Shown here piece after piece: positions 1-8,053 of a stretch of 64,000 bases of DNA; position 1 is the first letter of the stretch; each line of letters begins with the position of its first letter. The notes below the pieces were generated by a model, which saw nothing but the letters and a program-made list of their open reading frames with translations, had not been told where the DNA came from and did not search any database. The DNA lies in the NCBI RefSeq assembly GCF_900142195.1, contig NZ_FRAB01000035.1:1-64000 (forward strand), written 5' to 3'. The position numbers and the translations under genes were made by a program. The DNA is from Paraburkholderia terricola. Its GTDB lineage: Bacteria; Pseudomonadota; Gammaproteobacteria; Burkholderiales; Burkholderiaceae.

Positions 1-195
1 GCCTCGAGCGTGGGCTACGCCATTTCGCAGCAAAAGCGCAAGTTGATCGAACAAGGCTTCGGGTGGGCCAAGACCGTGGGGCGCATGCGCCAGGTGGTGG
101 TGCGCGGGTTGAAGAAAGTGGACCAGATGTTCGTGTTGAACATGGCTGCCTACAACCTCGTGCGCATGCGCTCACTGACACAAGTCCGTCTGTAG
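1..195 (+). CDS. Transposase, C-terminal part (IS5/IS4-type DDE family), partial
   Basis: The reading frame is open from base 1 and ends at TAG 193-195, so only the last 64 residues are visible. The segment with GFGWAKTVGRMRQ, then RGLKKVD and AAYNLVRM, matches the usual C-terminus of IS5-family DDE transposases: the conserved E/Q-x-x-F-G-W-x-K block after the last catalytic residue, then a helix ending in the AYNL-R motif. The catalytic core lies upstream of the window. It cannot be told from here whether the gene is intact. Confidence 0.8.
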   Translation, partial: ASSVGYAISQQKRKLIEQGFGWAKTVGRMRQVVVRGLKKVDQMFVLNMAAYNLVRMRSLTQVRL

Positions 196-352
196 CAGCG
201 AAAAACGCGGCAATGAAGCCAGAAATTGGCCTCAAACTGCCGAACAAGCGTGGAATTCACGTTGAAATTGCACAATGCGATAAACCTTGTGGCGAGAGCC
301 GCGTAAGTGCAGAAAGGCTGCTTCTGTCGGACTGTATTTCAGCAGCCTGCTA
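1..352 (+). mobile_element. Right end of an IS5-like insertion sequence, cut by the window edge
   Basis: The window opens inside a transposase gene that stops at 195. It is followed by about 155 bases without a gene, up to a motif ending in TTCAGCAGCCTGCTA at about 352. That motif resembles the terminal inverted repeat seen on many IS elements of this broad group. The left end lies outside the window, so neither the matching inverted repeat nor a target duplication can be checked. The right boundary is an inference. Confidence 0.5.
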
Positions 353-428
353 GGCGCTCGCCACGGCGGGCCGCTGCGCAGACCGTCCGGGCGAACGACG
401 GTTTCGGTGGAAACGATTCAGGACAATC

Positions 429-786
429 ATGCGACGAGCGGGATTTTCAGCGGCTCGGCTGACGGCGCTGACGAACGCCATTACCGCCGAGGCGCTCGAA
501 CTTTCTCACGCGCGAGCAGCGCCGCGTGCCGGCCTTCGGTCATGTGCTATGGACCGGCCAGGGGTTCGGGCTCGGCTTGTCGATCGTCGACGACCCTGCG
601 CAGCAGTTGCCGCACGGCTATCGTTCGATGGGCTCGTTCGGCTGGCCGGGCGCGTTCGGCACGAGCTGGTTCGCCGATCCTGTGGAAGAGCTAATTGGTT
701 TGATGCTGATTCAGCGCCGCGCGGTTGAACCGTTTCCAATGGCGGTCGATTTCGAACGCCGCGTGTACGATGCAATTGACGATTGA
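429..786 (+). pseudogene. Serine hydrolase (class C beta-lactamase family) remnant with internal deletion
   Basis: Two pieces of one family are joined out of frame. From ATG 429 (CAGGA upstream) the frame reads GFSAARLTALTNAITAE, typical of the N-terminus of beta-lactamase-related serine hydrolases. From about 499 another frame reads FLTREQRRVPAFG, then GFGLGLSIV, GSFGWPGAFGTSWFADP and LMLIQRR, which is the C-terminal end of the same family. The middle, with the catalytic SxxK and YxN motifs, is missing. A full gene would encode about 380-430 residues; about 120 remain. A deletion with frameshift near 495-505 explains it. The IS end just upstream is a plausible cause. Not functional. Confidence 0.75.
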
Positions 787-915
787 GTGCATTGGGTTCG
801 TCAGGCCGGGCCAAGGTATCGAACGGCGGCAATGCGCGGTTCGCTATCCGGCACGTTTTTCGTCTGCTAGTGTGCGCACAGCATGCAGTTCGTCAAACCG
901 ATTGGAGCATCTGTC

Positions 916-1206
916 ATGGCCTCGTACAAACAGTTGACTACCCAGCTCGAAAAGCTCCACAAGGAGGTAGCGGCAGCCCGCGAGAAGGAAATCGCGCAGG
1001 CGATTGCCGAGATCAAACAGAAGGTGGCTGAATACGACCTCACGGCCGAGGAACTGGGTTTCACGGTCAAGCGTGCGCCGGCGCGCAAACCGGCTCTGGC
1101 CGCCAAGTACCGCAATCCGAAAACCGGCGAGACGTGGAGCGGCCGCGGCCGCTCGCCGGCCTGGCTCGCCGGCAAGAATCGCGAGCGCTTTCTGATCGAC
1201 GCCTGA
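916..1206 (+). CDS. H-NS family nucleoid-associated protein
   Basis: A 96-residue protein starting at ATG 916. A helical N-terminal oligomerisation part, rich in K/E/A (residues 1-45), is followed by the DNA-binding tail. In the tail the sequence KYRNPKTGETWSGRGRSPAWL contains the H-NS core motif (W-x-G-R-G-R-x-P-x-W) that inserts into the minor groove of AT-rich DNA. The length is typical of the short Burkholderia H-NS paralogues. Its likely role is silencing of horizontally acquired DNA and shaping of the nucleoid. It stands alone, next to an IS end and a decayed gene, so it may itself belong to a mobile stretch. The family call is secure; which paralogue it is remains unclear. Confidence 0.92.
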   Translation: MASYKQLTTQLEKLHKEVAAAREKEIAQAIAEIKQKVAEYDLTAEELGFTVKRAPARKPALAAKYRNPKTGETWSGRGRSPAWLAGKNRERFLIDA

Positions 1207-1988
1207 AGCGCGGTACTGCATGGCGCTTTCGTTCTGAGGGCGCCCATTGTTCTGAAGTGAGGCCGCGAGCGGTTTTTTCCGCACCGCGAGCCGGGTCCCG
1301 AAAACGCTCACCTTTGGTTTGAAATCGCCTCGCGAGCCGCGCGTTTTTCGGAGCGGCTGACGCGGGGCTACTTTGCTTCGCGCGATCCCGGTTTTGTCGA
1401 ACGATGCGGCTGGTGACTCGTTGGATGCTGCCGCTCGTCACCACGGCACGAAGCCCGGTGAAACCCGCGCGAGCCTTTGCCAGCGGGCGTTTCCAGGCTC
1501 CGCGAAAAATCGCATCGACGATAGTTCGATGACGTGCGCAGCGATTTCGCGAAGCTCGATCAACTCCCGGACTTCATGGTGATGGTGCGCGAGCGGACCG
1601 TCGATGCGTTCATCTTTTGCCTCGATTCGAGGTGCGCCGCCGCAAGTCCCGAAAACTCTCACCTTTGCCTTTGCCCGAGCGCGCCGAACCCTGTGCTCAG
1701 GTCAAACCGTATCGTTGACCGGTATGCTCGTGCTGGTCGCGTGCGCGCCAGCATTTCCCAACGCCTCTCCCCATGACGTGTATCATTCGTTCCCTGCGCT
1801 GTTCTGCGCCGGTGATTCCCGTATTGTCGAACGCTCGTTCGTGACCTTGTTCCGACGCAGCCGGGTTGCCATGTGACGCGGGTCTCCAACCCGGCTCCCG
1901 CAGTTCGGCGCCACCGCGCAACGCGAGGCAGAGCGGCCGCACCAGCAGCCGTTGACCGCCCGAACCCCTATCCGTGACCGCCAGCCCG
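1207..1988. other. Gene-free stretch of about 780 bases with one near-duplicated motif
   Basis: No reading frame here looks like a protein; the short open frames on both strands have no recognisable motif. A 22-base motif containing CGAAAACGCTCACCTTTG occurs at 1295-1316 and again at 1646-1667 with one mismatch. A short GC stem followed by six T lies near 1263-1278 and could end H-NS transcription, but the stem is only 4 bp. The last part must hold the prfC promoter, which I could not identify. Confidence 0.5.
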
Positions 1989-3590
1989 ATGTCAGTCTCC
2001 GAACTCAAACGCCGCCGCACGTTCGCGGTTATTTCCCACCCGGACGCGGGCAAAACCACGCTCACTGAAAAGCTGCTGCTGTTCTCGGGCGCGATCCAGA
2101 TCGCCGGCACCGTGAAGGGCCGCAAGAGCAACCGCTACGCGACGTCCGACTGGATGGAGATCGAAAAGCAGCGCGGCATTTCCGTCGCCAGTTCGGTGAT
2201 GCAGTTCGAGTACGGCGACGCCGTGATCAACCTGCTCGATACGCCGGGCCACGAAGACTTCTCCGAAGACACGTACCGCGTGCTCACGGCGGTCGACGCC
2301 GCCGTGATGGTGATCGACGGCGCGAACGGCGTGGAAGCGCAGACGCTGAAACTGCTGGAAGTGTGCCGCAGCCGCAAGACGCCGATCGTCACCTTCATCA
2401 ACAAGCTCGACCGCGAAGTGCGCGAGCCGCTCGAACTGCTCGACGAAATCGAGCAGCATCTGGGCGTGGCCGCCGTGCCTTTCACCTGGCCGATCGGCAT
2501 GGGCAAGGAATTCCAGGGCGTCTACGACATTCAGCGCGACCAGGTGCGCGTATTCCGCGCCGGCCAGGATACCGCCGGCGGCGCGGTCGAAACGCTGCAA
2601 GCGTTGAGCGACGAGGAAGGCGAACGCCGCTTCGGGCATAGCTGGATCAAGGCGAAGGACGAGATCGATCTGATCACGGGCGCCACGCCCGACTTCGATC
2701 GCGAGCAGTTCCTCGCCGGCCAGCAGTCGCCGGTGCTGTTCGGCTCGGCGATCAACAACTTCGGCGTGAAGGAAATTCTAGACGCGCTGGTCGACCTCGC
2801 GCCGCCGCCTTCGATGCGCATGACCGTGCAGCGTCCGGTGATGCCGGACGAGCCGAAGTTCACCGGCGTGGTGTTCAAGGTGCAGGCGAACATGGATCTG
2901 GCGCACCGCGACCGCGTGGCGTTCATCCGCGTGTGCTCGGGGCGTTTCGAGCGCGGCATGGCCGTCAAGGTGACGCGTTCGAACAAGACGTTCCGCGCCA
3001 ACAACGTGGTGACGTTCCTGTCGCAGCGCCGCGAGACGGTGAGCGAGGCGTATCCGGGCGACATCATCGGTATCCCGAATCACGGCACGCTGAGTCTCGG
3101 CGATACGCTGACCGAAGGCGAGCAGTTGCAATTCGTCGGCTTGCCGTTCTTCGCGCCGGAAATTTTTCAGACCGTCGAAGTGGTCGACCCGATGCGCGCG
3201 AAGCAGCTCGGCGAAGCGCTCAAGCAACTCGGCGAGGAAGGCGCGATTCAGGTGTTTCGTCCCGAAGTGGGCGGCTTGATGATTCTCGGCGCGGTGGGTC
3301 AGTTGCAGTTCGAGGTGGTGTCGCATCGTCTGTCGACGGAATACAAGGTCGACGTGCGCATGGCGCCGGCGCGTTACCGGATGTCGCGCTGGGTGACCTC
3401 CGACGACCCGGCCGAACTGCGCCGTTTCACCGATTCATACGCGGCGCGGATCGCGCTCGATGCGTCCGATGCACCGACTTATCTCGCGTCGCACGTGTCG
3501 GAGATCGAAGTCGCGCAGAAGGCGTGGCCGAAAATCGTCTTCAACGAATTGCGCGAGCATTCGGGCGCGCCGTTCAAGAAGGCGATGTAG
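1989..3590 (+). CDS. prfC: Peptide chain release factor 3
   Basis: RF3 is a ribosomal GTPase that recycles RF1 and RF2 after peptide release. The protein has 533 residues, close to E. coli RF3 (529). GTPase motifs are in order: SHPDAGKTT (G1, residues 16-24), DTPGHEDF (G3, about 84-91) and NKLD (G4, 138-141). The QRGISVASSV switch segment is present, and beta-barrel and RF3-specific C-terminal domains follow. ATG 1989 is preferred over the in-frame GTG at 1974 because family members begin with the SVSELKRRRTFA segment. It is monocistronic, with a strong terminator 50 bases downstream. Confidence 0.97.
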   Translation: MSVSELKRRRTFAVISHPDAGKTTLTEKLLLFSGAIQIAGTVKGRKSNRYATSDWMEIEKQRGISVASSVMQFEYGDAVINLLDTPGHEDFSEDTYRVLTAVDAAVMVIDGANGVEAQTLKLLEVCRSRKTPIVTFINKLDREVREPLELLDEIEQHLGVAAVPFTWPIGMGKEFQGVYDIQRDQVRVFRAGQDTAGGAVETLQALSDEEGERRFGHSWIKAKDEIDLITGATPDFDREQFLAGQQSPVLFGSAINNFGVKEILDALVDLAPPPSMRMTVQRPVMPDEPKFTGVVFKVQANMDLAHRDRVAFIRVCSGRFERGMAVKVTRSNKTFRANNVVTFLSQRRETVSEAYPGDIIGIPNHGTLSLGDTLTEGEQLQFVGLPFFAPEIFQTVEVVDPMRAKQLGEALKQLGEEGAIQVFRPEVGGLMILGAVGQLQFEVVSHRLSTEYKVDVRMAPARYRMSRWVTSDDPAELRRFTDSYAARIALDASDAPTYLASHVSEIEVAQKAWPKIVFNELREHSGAPFKKAM

Positions 3591-3640
3591 GTCGCGCTGG
3601 CCGTGCGCTTATCGGCGAACGGCATCGGGTGAAACAGAGA

Positions 3641-3666
3641 ACCGCGTCGATCGACGCGGTTTTTTT
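3641..3666 (+). terminator. Rho-independent terminator of prfC
   Basis: A perfect 20-base inverted repeat, ACCGCGTCGA/TCGACGCGGT, is followed directly by six T. It lies 51 bases after the prfC stop codon. Confidence 0.9.
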
Positions 3667-3822
3667 ACGCGCTGAGTTTGTCGCCAGCGCTTTCGGGCAA
3701 CGACGTTGGCATCTCGCATGAGCCGCGGTTCGAGAAGCCCCCGCGCAAGCCGCCGACTTCGCCTATCCTGACGAAGACATGCGCCTGCCTCCGGCGCGCC
3801 ACTCTCCATTCGCGGAGCGCCC

Positions 3823-6201
3823 GTGACCGTTCGCAATCTCGATGCCTTGTTCCGACCCAAATCCGTCGCCGTGATCGGCGCGTCCGAGCGGCCGGGCAGC
3901 ACCGGCGCGATGGTGTGGTCGCGCGTGCTGGAAGGCGGCTTTGGCGGCCCGCTCTGGCCGGTCAACCCGAAGTACGAAACGCTCGGCGGCCACCCGGTTT
4001 TCGGCGACACCGGCGATCTGCCGCAAGCGCCCACCGTCGCGCTGATCTGCACGCCGCCCGATACGTGGCCCGGCATCATCCACAAGCTCGGCGGGCTCGG
4101 CACGCGCGCGGCGATCATCGTCGGCGAGGCGCGTTGCGATGCCGACCGGCTGCATCTGCGGCACGCGCTTTCGGCGGCGCGGCCGAATCTGCTGCGCATC
4201 GTCGGGCCGGGCAGCCTCGGCGTGGTGTCGCCGGCGCTGCGCGCGTATTTCGGCGCGCCTTCGTGCACGGTCAAGGCGGGCGGCGTCGCGTGGGTGTCGC
4301 AATCGAACGCGCTGACCAATGCCGTGCTCGGCTGGGCGCACGCGCGCGGGCTCGGTTTTTCGCATGCGGTGGCGCTCGGCGGCGAGGCCGATGTGGACGC
4401 TGGCGACGTGCTCGACTATCTGGCGAGCGACCCCGGCACGCGCGCGATTCTGCTCGAACTGGATACGGTGCGCGCGGCGCGCAAGTTCATGTCGGCGGCG
4501 CGCGCGGCGGCGCGCAACAAGCCGGTGCTGGCGTTGCGCTCGGGCCGCGCCGATCCCGCCGACGGCCTCTACACCGCCGCATTCCGTCGCGCGGGCATGG
4601 TGCGCGTCGACGCGCTCGACGATCTGCTCGACGAGATCGAGACGCTCGGCGTGGGCCGCGTCGCGGCCGGCGCCACGGCGACGCTGATCACGAGCGACCG
4701 CGGCCTTGCGACGCTCGCTTGCGACGCCTTCGCCGCCGCCGGCGACACGCTCGCCGCATGGCCCGCCGCCGCCGACGCGGCATTCGCCGAAGCGCTGCCG
4801 TACGCGGTGACAGGCAATCCGTTGCGACTCGGCGACGACGCGCGGCCCGAGCATTTCGGCACCGCGCTGAAGATACTCGCGGACCACCGCGGCGCGGGCA
4901 CGGCGTTCGTCGTTCATGCGTCGACACATGGCGCGCCGGTCGGCGAGGTCGCGCAGGCGTTGATCGCGAATCAGCGCTTTGCGTATCGCGGCTTGCTGGC
5001 GTGTTTCTTCGGCGGCGTGGACGCGGCGACGCGCGACGCGCTGCATGCGCAGGGCATTCCGGTTCATACGACGCCACAGCGGCTCGCGCGCGCCTTCGCC
5101 CGTCTGGTCGACTACCGGATGGGCCGCGAGTTGCTGATGCAGACGCCGGAGGGACTGCCGGCGCGGATTCCCGAGGCGATCGACGCCGCTCAGGCGCAGG
5201 CGCGCGCGGCGCTTGCCGCGGGTGCGGATCGACTCGCCGGCGAGGCGGCGGCGCAGTTGCTCGAACGCTTCGGGCTGCGCGTGGAAGCGGCGGAAAGCGC
5301 GGCAGCAGCCGCGCCGAATTCCATTGTCGACATCACCGTCGAACTTCACGACGACGACAACTTCGGCCCGGTGTTCCGTTTTACGGCGCCGTCGGCCGAC
5401 GGCGTGTCCGAGCCGCTGCGCGTGTACGGTTTGCCGCCGCTCAATCCGACACTCGCGCGGGACATCGTCACGCGCTCGCCTTATGCGCGGCTGGTTGCGC
5501 CCGAGCCGGTATTGGCCGCGCTCACCGCGCTGTCGCAGGCGGTGTGCGACGTCAAGGAAATCGTCGGCCTTGCGCTGACGCTGCGCGTATTCCGCGACCA
5601 CGTGACGGTGCTTGCCCCGACGCTCAGCATCGCGTCGACGCGCAGCCGTCTCGCCATCGTGCCGTACCCGCGCCGCTTCGAGGAGACGTTGGAGTGGCAG
5701 GGCGTGCGCATGACGGTGCGCCCGATCCGCCCGGAAGACGAGGCCGCGCATCACGATTTCGTCGAGGCGATGACGCCCGAGGATTTGAGGCTGCGTTTTT
5801 TCGGCGCGGTGGGCAGCTTCGATCATTCGCAACTCGCGCGCATGACGCAGATCGACTACGACCGCGAAATGGCGCTCATCGCCACCGTGCAAACCGACGA
5901 GGGTTTCGCGCGGACGTTGGGCGTGGTGCGCGCGGTTGCCGATCCCGATAACGAAACCGCGGAGTTCGCGGTTGCAGTGCGCTCGGACCAGAAAGGCCGG
6001 CGCCTTGGACAATTGCTGATGGACCGCATCGTCAACTACGCAAGGGTGCGTGGCATCCATTGGCTGGTGGGCGAGGCGCTGCGGGAGAACACGCCGATGA
6101 TCGCGTTGGCGAAAGCCAGTGGTTTCACCGTGACGCCGACGGAGGATCCGGGTGTGGTGGGCTTCAGGATGGCGTTGGATGAGCCCGGTTCGCAGCGGTA
6201 A
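3823..6201 (+). CDS. Pat-like protein: degenerate NDP-forming acyl-CoA synthetase fused to GNAT acetyltransferase
   Basis: 792 residues. The N-terminus has a CoA-binding Rossmann fold (VAVIGASERPG, residues 14-24) and ligase domains; a GNAT domain fills about 627-790, with acetyl-CoA loop QKGRRLGQLL near 723-732. In Salmonella Pat and its relatives the GNAT domain acetylates lysines of enzymes such as acetyl-CoA synthetase, and the synthetase part is thought to be regulatory. This copy is shorter than the usual 880-900 residues. The loop that carries the phospho-histidine (S-H-T-G-A type) is absent between LRSGRAD and GLYTAAFRRAG (237-260). The ATP-grasp segment between ERFGLRVEAAESA and ITVELHDDDNFGPV (from about 483) is also missing. 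Synthetase activity is therefore unlikely, while acetyltransferase activity is plausible. Start ATG versus GTG: GTG 3823 is followed by a family-typical N-terminus. Confidence 0.88.
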   Translation: MTVRNLDALFRPKSVAVIGASERPGSTGAMVWSRVLEGGFGGPLWPVNPKYETLGGHPVFGDTGDLPQAPTVALICTPPDTWPGIIHKLGGLGTRAAIIVGEARCDADRLHLRHALSAARPNLLRIVGPGSLGVVSPALRAYFGAPSCTVKAGGVAWVSQSNALTNAVLGWAHARGLGFSHAVALGGEADVDAGDVLDYLASDPGTRAILLELDTVRAARKFMSAARAAARNKPVLALRSGRADPADGLYTAAFRRAGMVRVDALDDLLDEIETLGVGRVAAGATATLITSDRGLATLACDAFAAAGDTLAAWPAAADAAFAEALPYAVTGNPLRLGDDARPEHFGTALKILADHRGAGTAFVVHASTHGAPVGEVAQALIANQRFAYRGLLACFFGGVDAATRDALHAQGIPVHTTPQRLARAFARLVDYRMGRELLMQTPEGLPARIPEAIDAAQAQARAALAAGADRLAGEAAAQLLERFGLRVEAAESAAAAAPNSIVDITVELHDDDNFGPVFRFTAPSADGVSEPLRVYGLPPLNPTLARDIVTRSPYARLVAPEPVLAALTALSQAVCDVKEIVGLALTLRVFRDHVTVLAPTLSIASTRSRLAIVPYPRRFEETLEWQGVRMTVRPIRPEDEAAHHDFVEAMTPEDLRLRFFGAVGSFDHSQLARMTQIDYDREMALIATVQTDEGFARTLGVVRAVADPDNETAEFAVAVRSDQKGRRLGQLLMDRIVNYARVRGIHWLVGEALRENTPMIALAKASGFTVTPTEDPGVVGFRMALDEPGSQR

Positions 6202-6320
6202 CCGGCGGCGCGGCGCGCTCTTGAGAGATGCTCAGCGCCGTGCCGCTTCTGGAACACGGCGATGACGCCGATACGACCGTCCGCGACGAATCTCGGACTG
6301 GTACGCGTGAACGCCTGAAT

Positions 6321-6866
6321 TTACGCGGCGAGCTTCCCCGCCGCTTCCTCAACCTGCGTGCGCGTCACCGACAACTCTTCCAGCCACGCATCCGCATACA
6401 CAGCGCCGGTCTCGCGTTCCAGGCGCGCGATCGTCGCCGCGCAACGGTTTGCGTCCTTCGGCGTCGCGATGAACGACTTCACCGATTCACCCGCCTTGAA
6501 CGCATCGAACAGCGGCACGCGAATCTCGTCCGGCAGCGCACGCGTCGTCCACTGGTACGGCTTGCCGTTGAACGTGAACGACGGCGGCAGCACGCGCTCT
6601 TTCCTGGCCGCCGGAATCAGGCCGTAAGTGCGCGCGGCGTCGCCGATCTGCTCGGCTGAAAACAGCTCGTCCGGGCTGATGTCGAATTGCTGAATGAAGG
6701 TTTCGATGCTTTGCATCGCCGCCGCGCGGTCGTCGCGGCGCTTTTGCGCATGAGCGACGATGTCGCGCAGTTCGTCGGCTTCTTCAGGCGTGATCGTGAA
6801 GCTCGACTGCTTCTGCTGGAGTTCGGAAAAACGCTGGAATTCGGAATCGGTCAGAAGTTTCGCCAT
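6321..6866 (-). CDS. Conserved hypothetical protein, 181 residues
   Basis: I do not recognise the family. The protein has no signal peptide or membrane segment. Residues 1-75 are mostly charged and helical. The segment AMQSIETFIQQFDISPDELF recalls the helical linker of H-NS-like proteins, but the H-NS DNA-binding core is absent. A middle block, FNGKPYQWTTRALPDEIR, has the look of a small beta domain, and the C-terminus is again helical. The codon pattern matches real genes in this window and the start ATG is clean. It is convergent with the acetyltransferase gene, with about 120 bases between their ends. Confidence 0.75.
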   Translation of the reverse strand: MAKLLTDSEFQRFSELQQKQSSFTITPEEADELRDIVAHAQKRRDDRAAAMQSIETFIQQFDISPDELFSAEQIGDAARTYGLIPAARKERVLPPSFTFNGKPYQWTTRALPDEIRVPLFDAFKAGESVKSFIATPKDANRCAATIARLERETGAVYADAWLEELSVTRTQVEEAAGKLAA

Positions 6867-6992
6867 TGCTTATCGATGAGCGCGCATGAGGGACCCCATG
6901 CGGCGTGATTTTTGAGGGGTCGCCATTCTAAACCATGCGCGACTGCACGCGATGTTCAACGGCCTGCCGTGCGTATGCCGCGTGCGCGAGCA

Positions 6993-7787
6993 TCACGCCA
7001 GACGGACACTCTCCCGAAACATCGACAGCGCCTGCACCGTCTCGCGCAGCAGCGCGGTCGCGACTTCGAGCGTCGGCGCGACGTATTCGTCGATGCGCCG
7101 CAGATACGGGCAGGTCAGCGCCGCGATCGCCTGGCCGGACGGTCCCTGGATCGGAAACGTGAGATCGGTCACGCCGAAGATCTGCTGGCTGTCCTTCTGC
7201 GAAAAACCCGCCGCGCGAATCCGCTCGCACGCCTCTTCCAACGCCTCACGGTCGATCGTGACCTCGCCCTTCACCTTGGTGTGTTCGGCGAGCATCTGTT
7301 CGCGTTGCTCGATGCTTTGAAACGCGAGCATCACACGGCCCGAGCCGGTGTCGATCAGGCCGACCCGCGAACCGAGCCGCACCGACATGCCCCACGTGCC
7401 CGGTCCATCCACTTGCGCGATCACCAGCAGATTGCCGCGGTCGTACACGACGAGATGACATGACTGCTCGGCGGCATCGGCAAAGCGCAGCATCAGCGGC
7501 AGCGCTTCGGAGATGAGCCGGTTCATCGGCGGATGACGATGCGCGAGCGCGTACAGCTTCAGGCTGAGCGAATAGCGGTCGCCCGCCGCCGAGCGCACGA
7601 CATACTGCCGCGCGACCAGCCGTTCGAGCATCCGATACATCTCGCTCGCGTTGCGTCCGAGCAGCTTGGTGATCTCGGCGCGCGTGAGCCCCTCTTTCTG
7701 CTCGGCGAGCAGTTCGAGGATGTCGAGACCCTTATCGAGCGCGGGGGCGCGATAACGGTCGGCGTCGTCTTTGTCTTCTACGTCCAT
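6993..7787 (-). CDS. IclR family transcriptional regulator of the sugar cluster
   Basis: The N-terminal winged helix-turn-helix is visible as ALDKGLDILELLAEQ, LTRAEITKLLGR and NASEMYRMLERL. The IclR effector-binding domain follows (DRGNLLVIAQVDG, SRVGLIDTGSGRVMLA, FGVTDLTFPIQG). With the start at ATG 7787 the protein has 264 residues, normal for the family. In-frame ATG codons at 7817 and 7904 exist, but none has a good ribosome binding site and the added residues look non-coding. It diverges from the ABC importer at 8054, so it most likely controls the downstream catabolic operon in response to the sugar or an intermediate. Confidence 0.9.
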   Translation of the reverse strand: MDVEDKDDADRYRAPALDKGLDILELLAEQKEGLTRAEITKLLGRNASEMYRMLERLVARQYVVRSAAGDRYSLSLKLYALAHRHPPMNRLISEALPLMLRFADAAEQSCHLVVYDRGNLLVIAQVDGPGTWGMSVRLGSRVGLIDTGSGRVMLAFQSIEQREQMLAEHTKVKGEVTIDREALEEACERIRAAGFSQKDSQQIFGVTDLTFPIQGPSGQAIAALTCPYLRRIDEYVAPTLEVATALLRETVQALSMFRESVRLA

Positions 7788-7923
7788 CGTGAGCGAGTTC
7801 TCGTGTCGTTTTCGCATTATCTGGCGCGAGAGGGTCGGTGCGTACTGAATCTTGTGCGATGCAGCGCTTGTCCAGGGAAAATACGGACGATTGGTGCAGT
7901 GCACTTCGCTTGACTTGGGAAAG

Positions 7924-7956
7924 TTCGTATATGAATAATACGTTCATTGGTGAATG
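7924..7956. promoter_or_regulatory. Candidate IclR operator between the regulator and the importer
   Basis: The gap between the divergent genes holds an inverted repeat CGTAT-N7-ATACG (7927-7943). It is followed at once by TTCATTGGTGAA (7944-7955), itself a dyad. The AT-rich character stands out from the surroundings. Binding by the adjacent IclR protein is an inference from position. Confidence 0.45.
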
Positions 7957-8053
7957 AGCGCACGCCAATACTTCATAAAAGCGCAGGACGCAGTGCCGGC
8001 CATCCTCGGCCGGATCACGCAGTTCAACAACGCATATAGGACAGGAGACAACC

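Noticed and set aside
1438..1662. 74-codon minus-strand frame in the gene-free stretch
   Set aside because: No recognisable domain, no ribosome binding site, no partner gene.
3678..6060. Long open frames on both strands over the acetyltransferase gene (757 and 765 codons)
   Set aside because: Arginine- and alanine-rich shadows caused by GC-rich codon bias; only the frame 3823-6201 has domain motifs.
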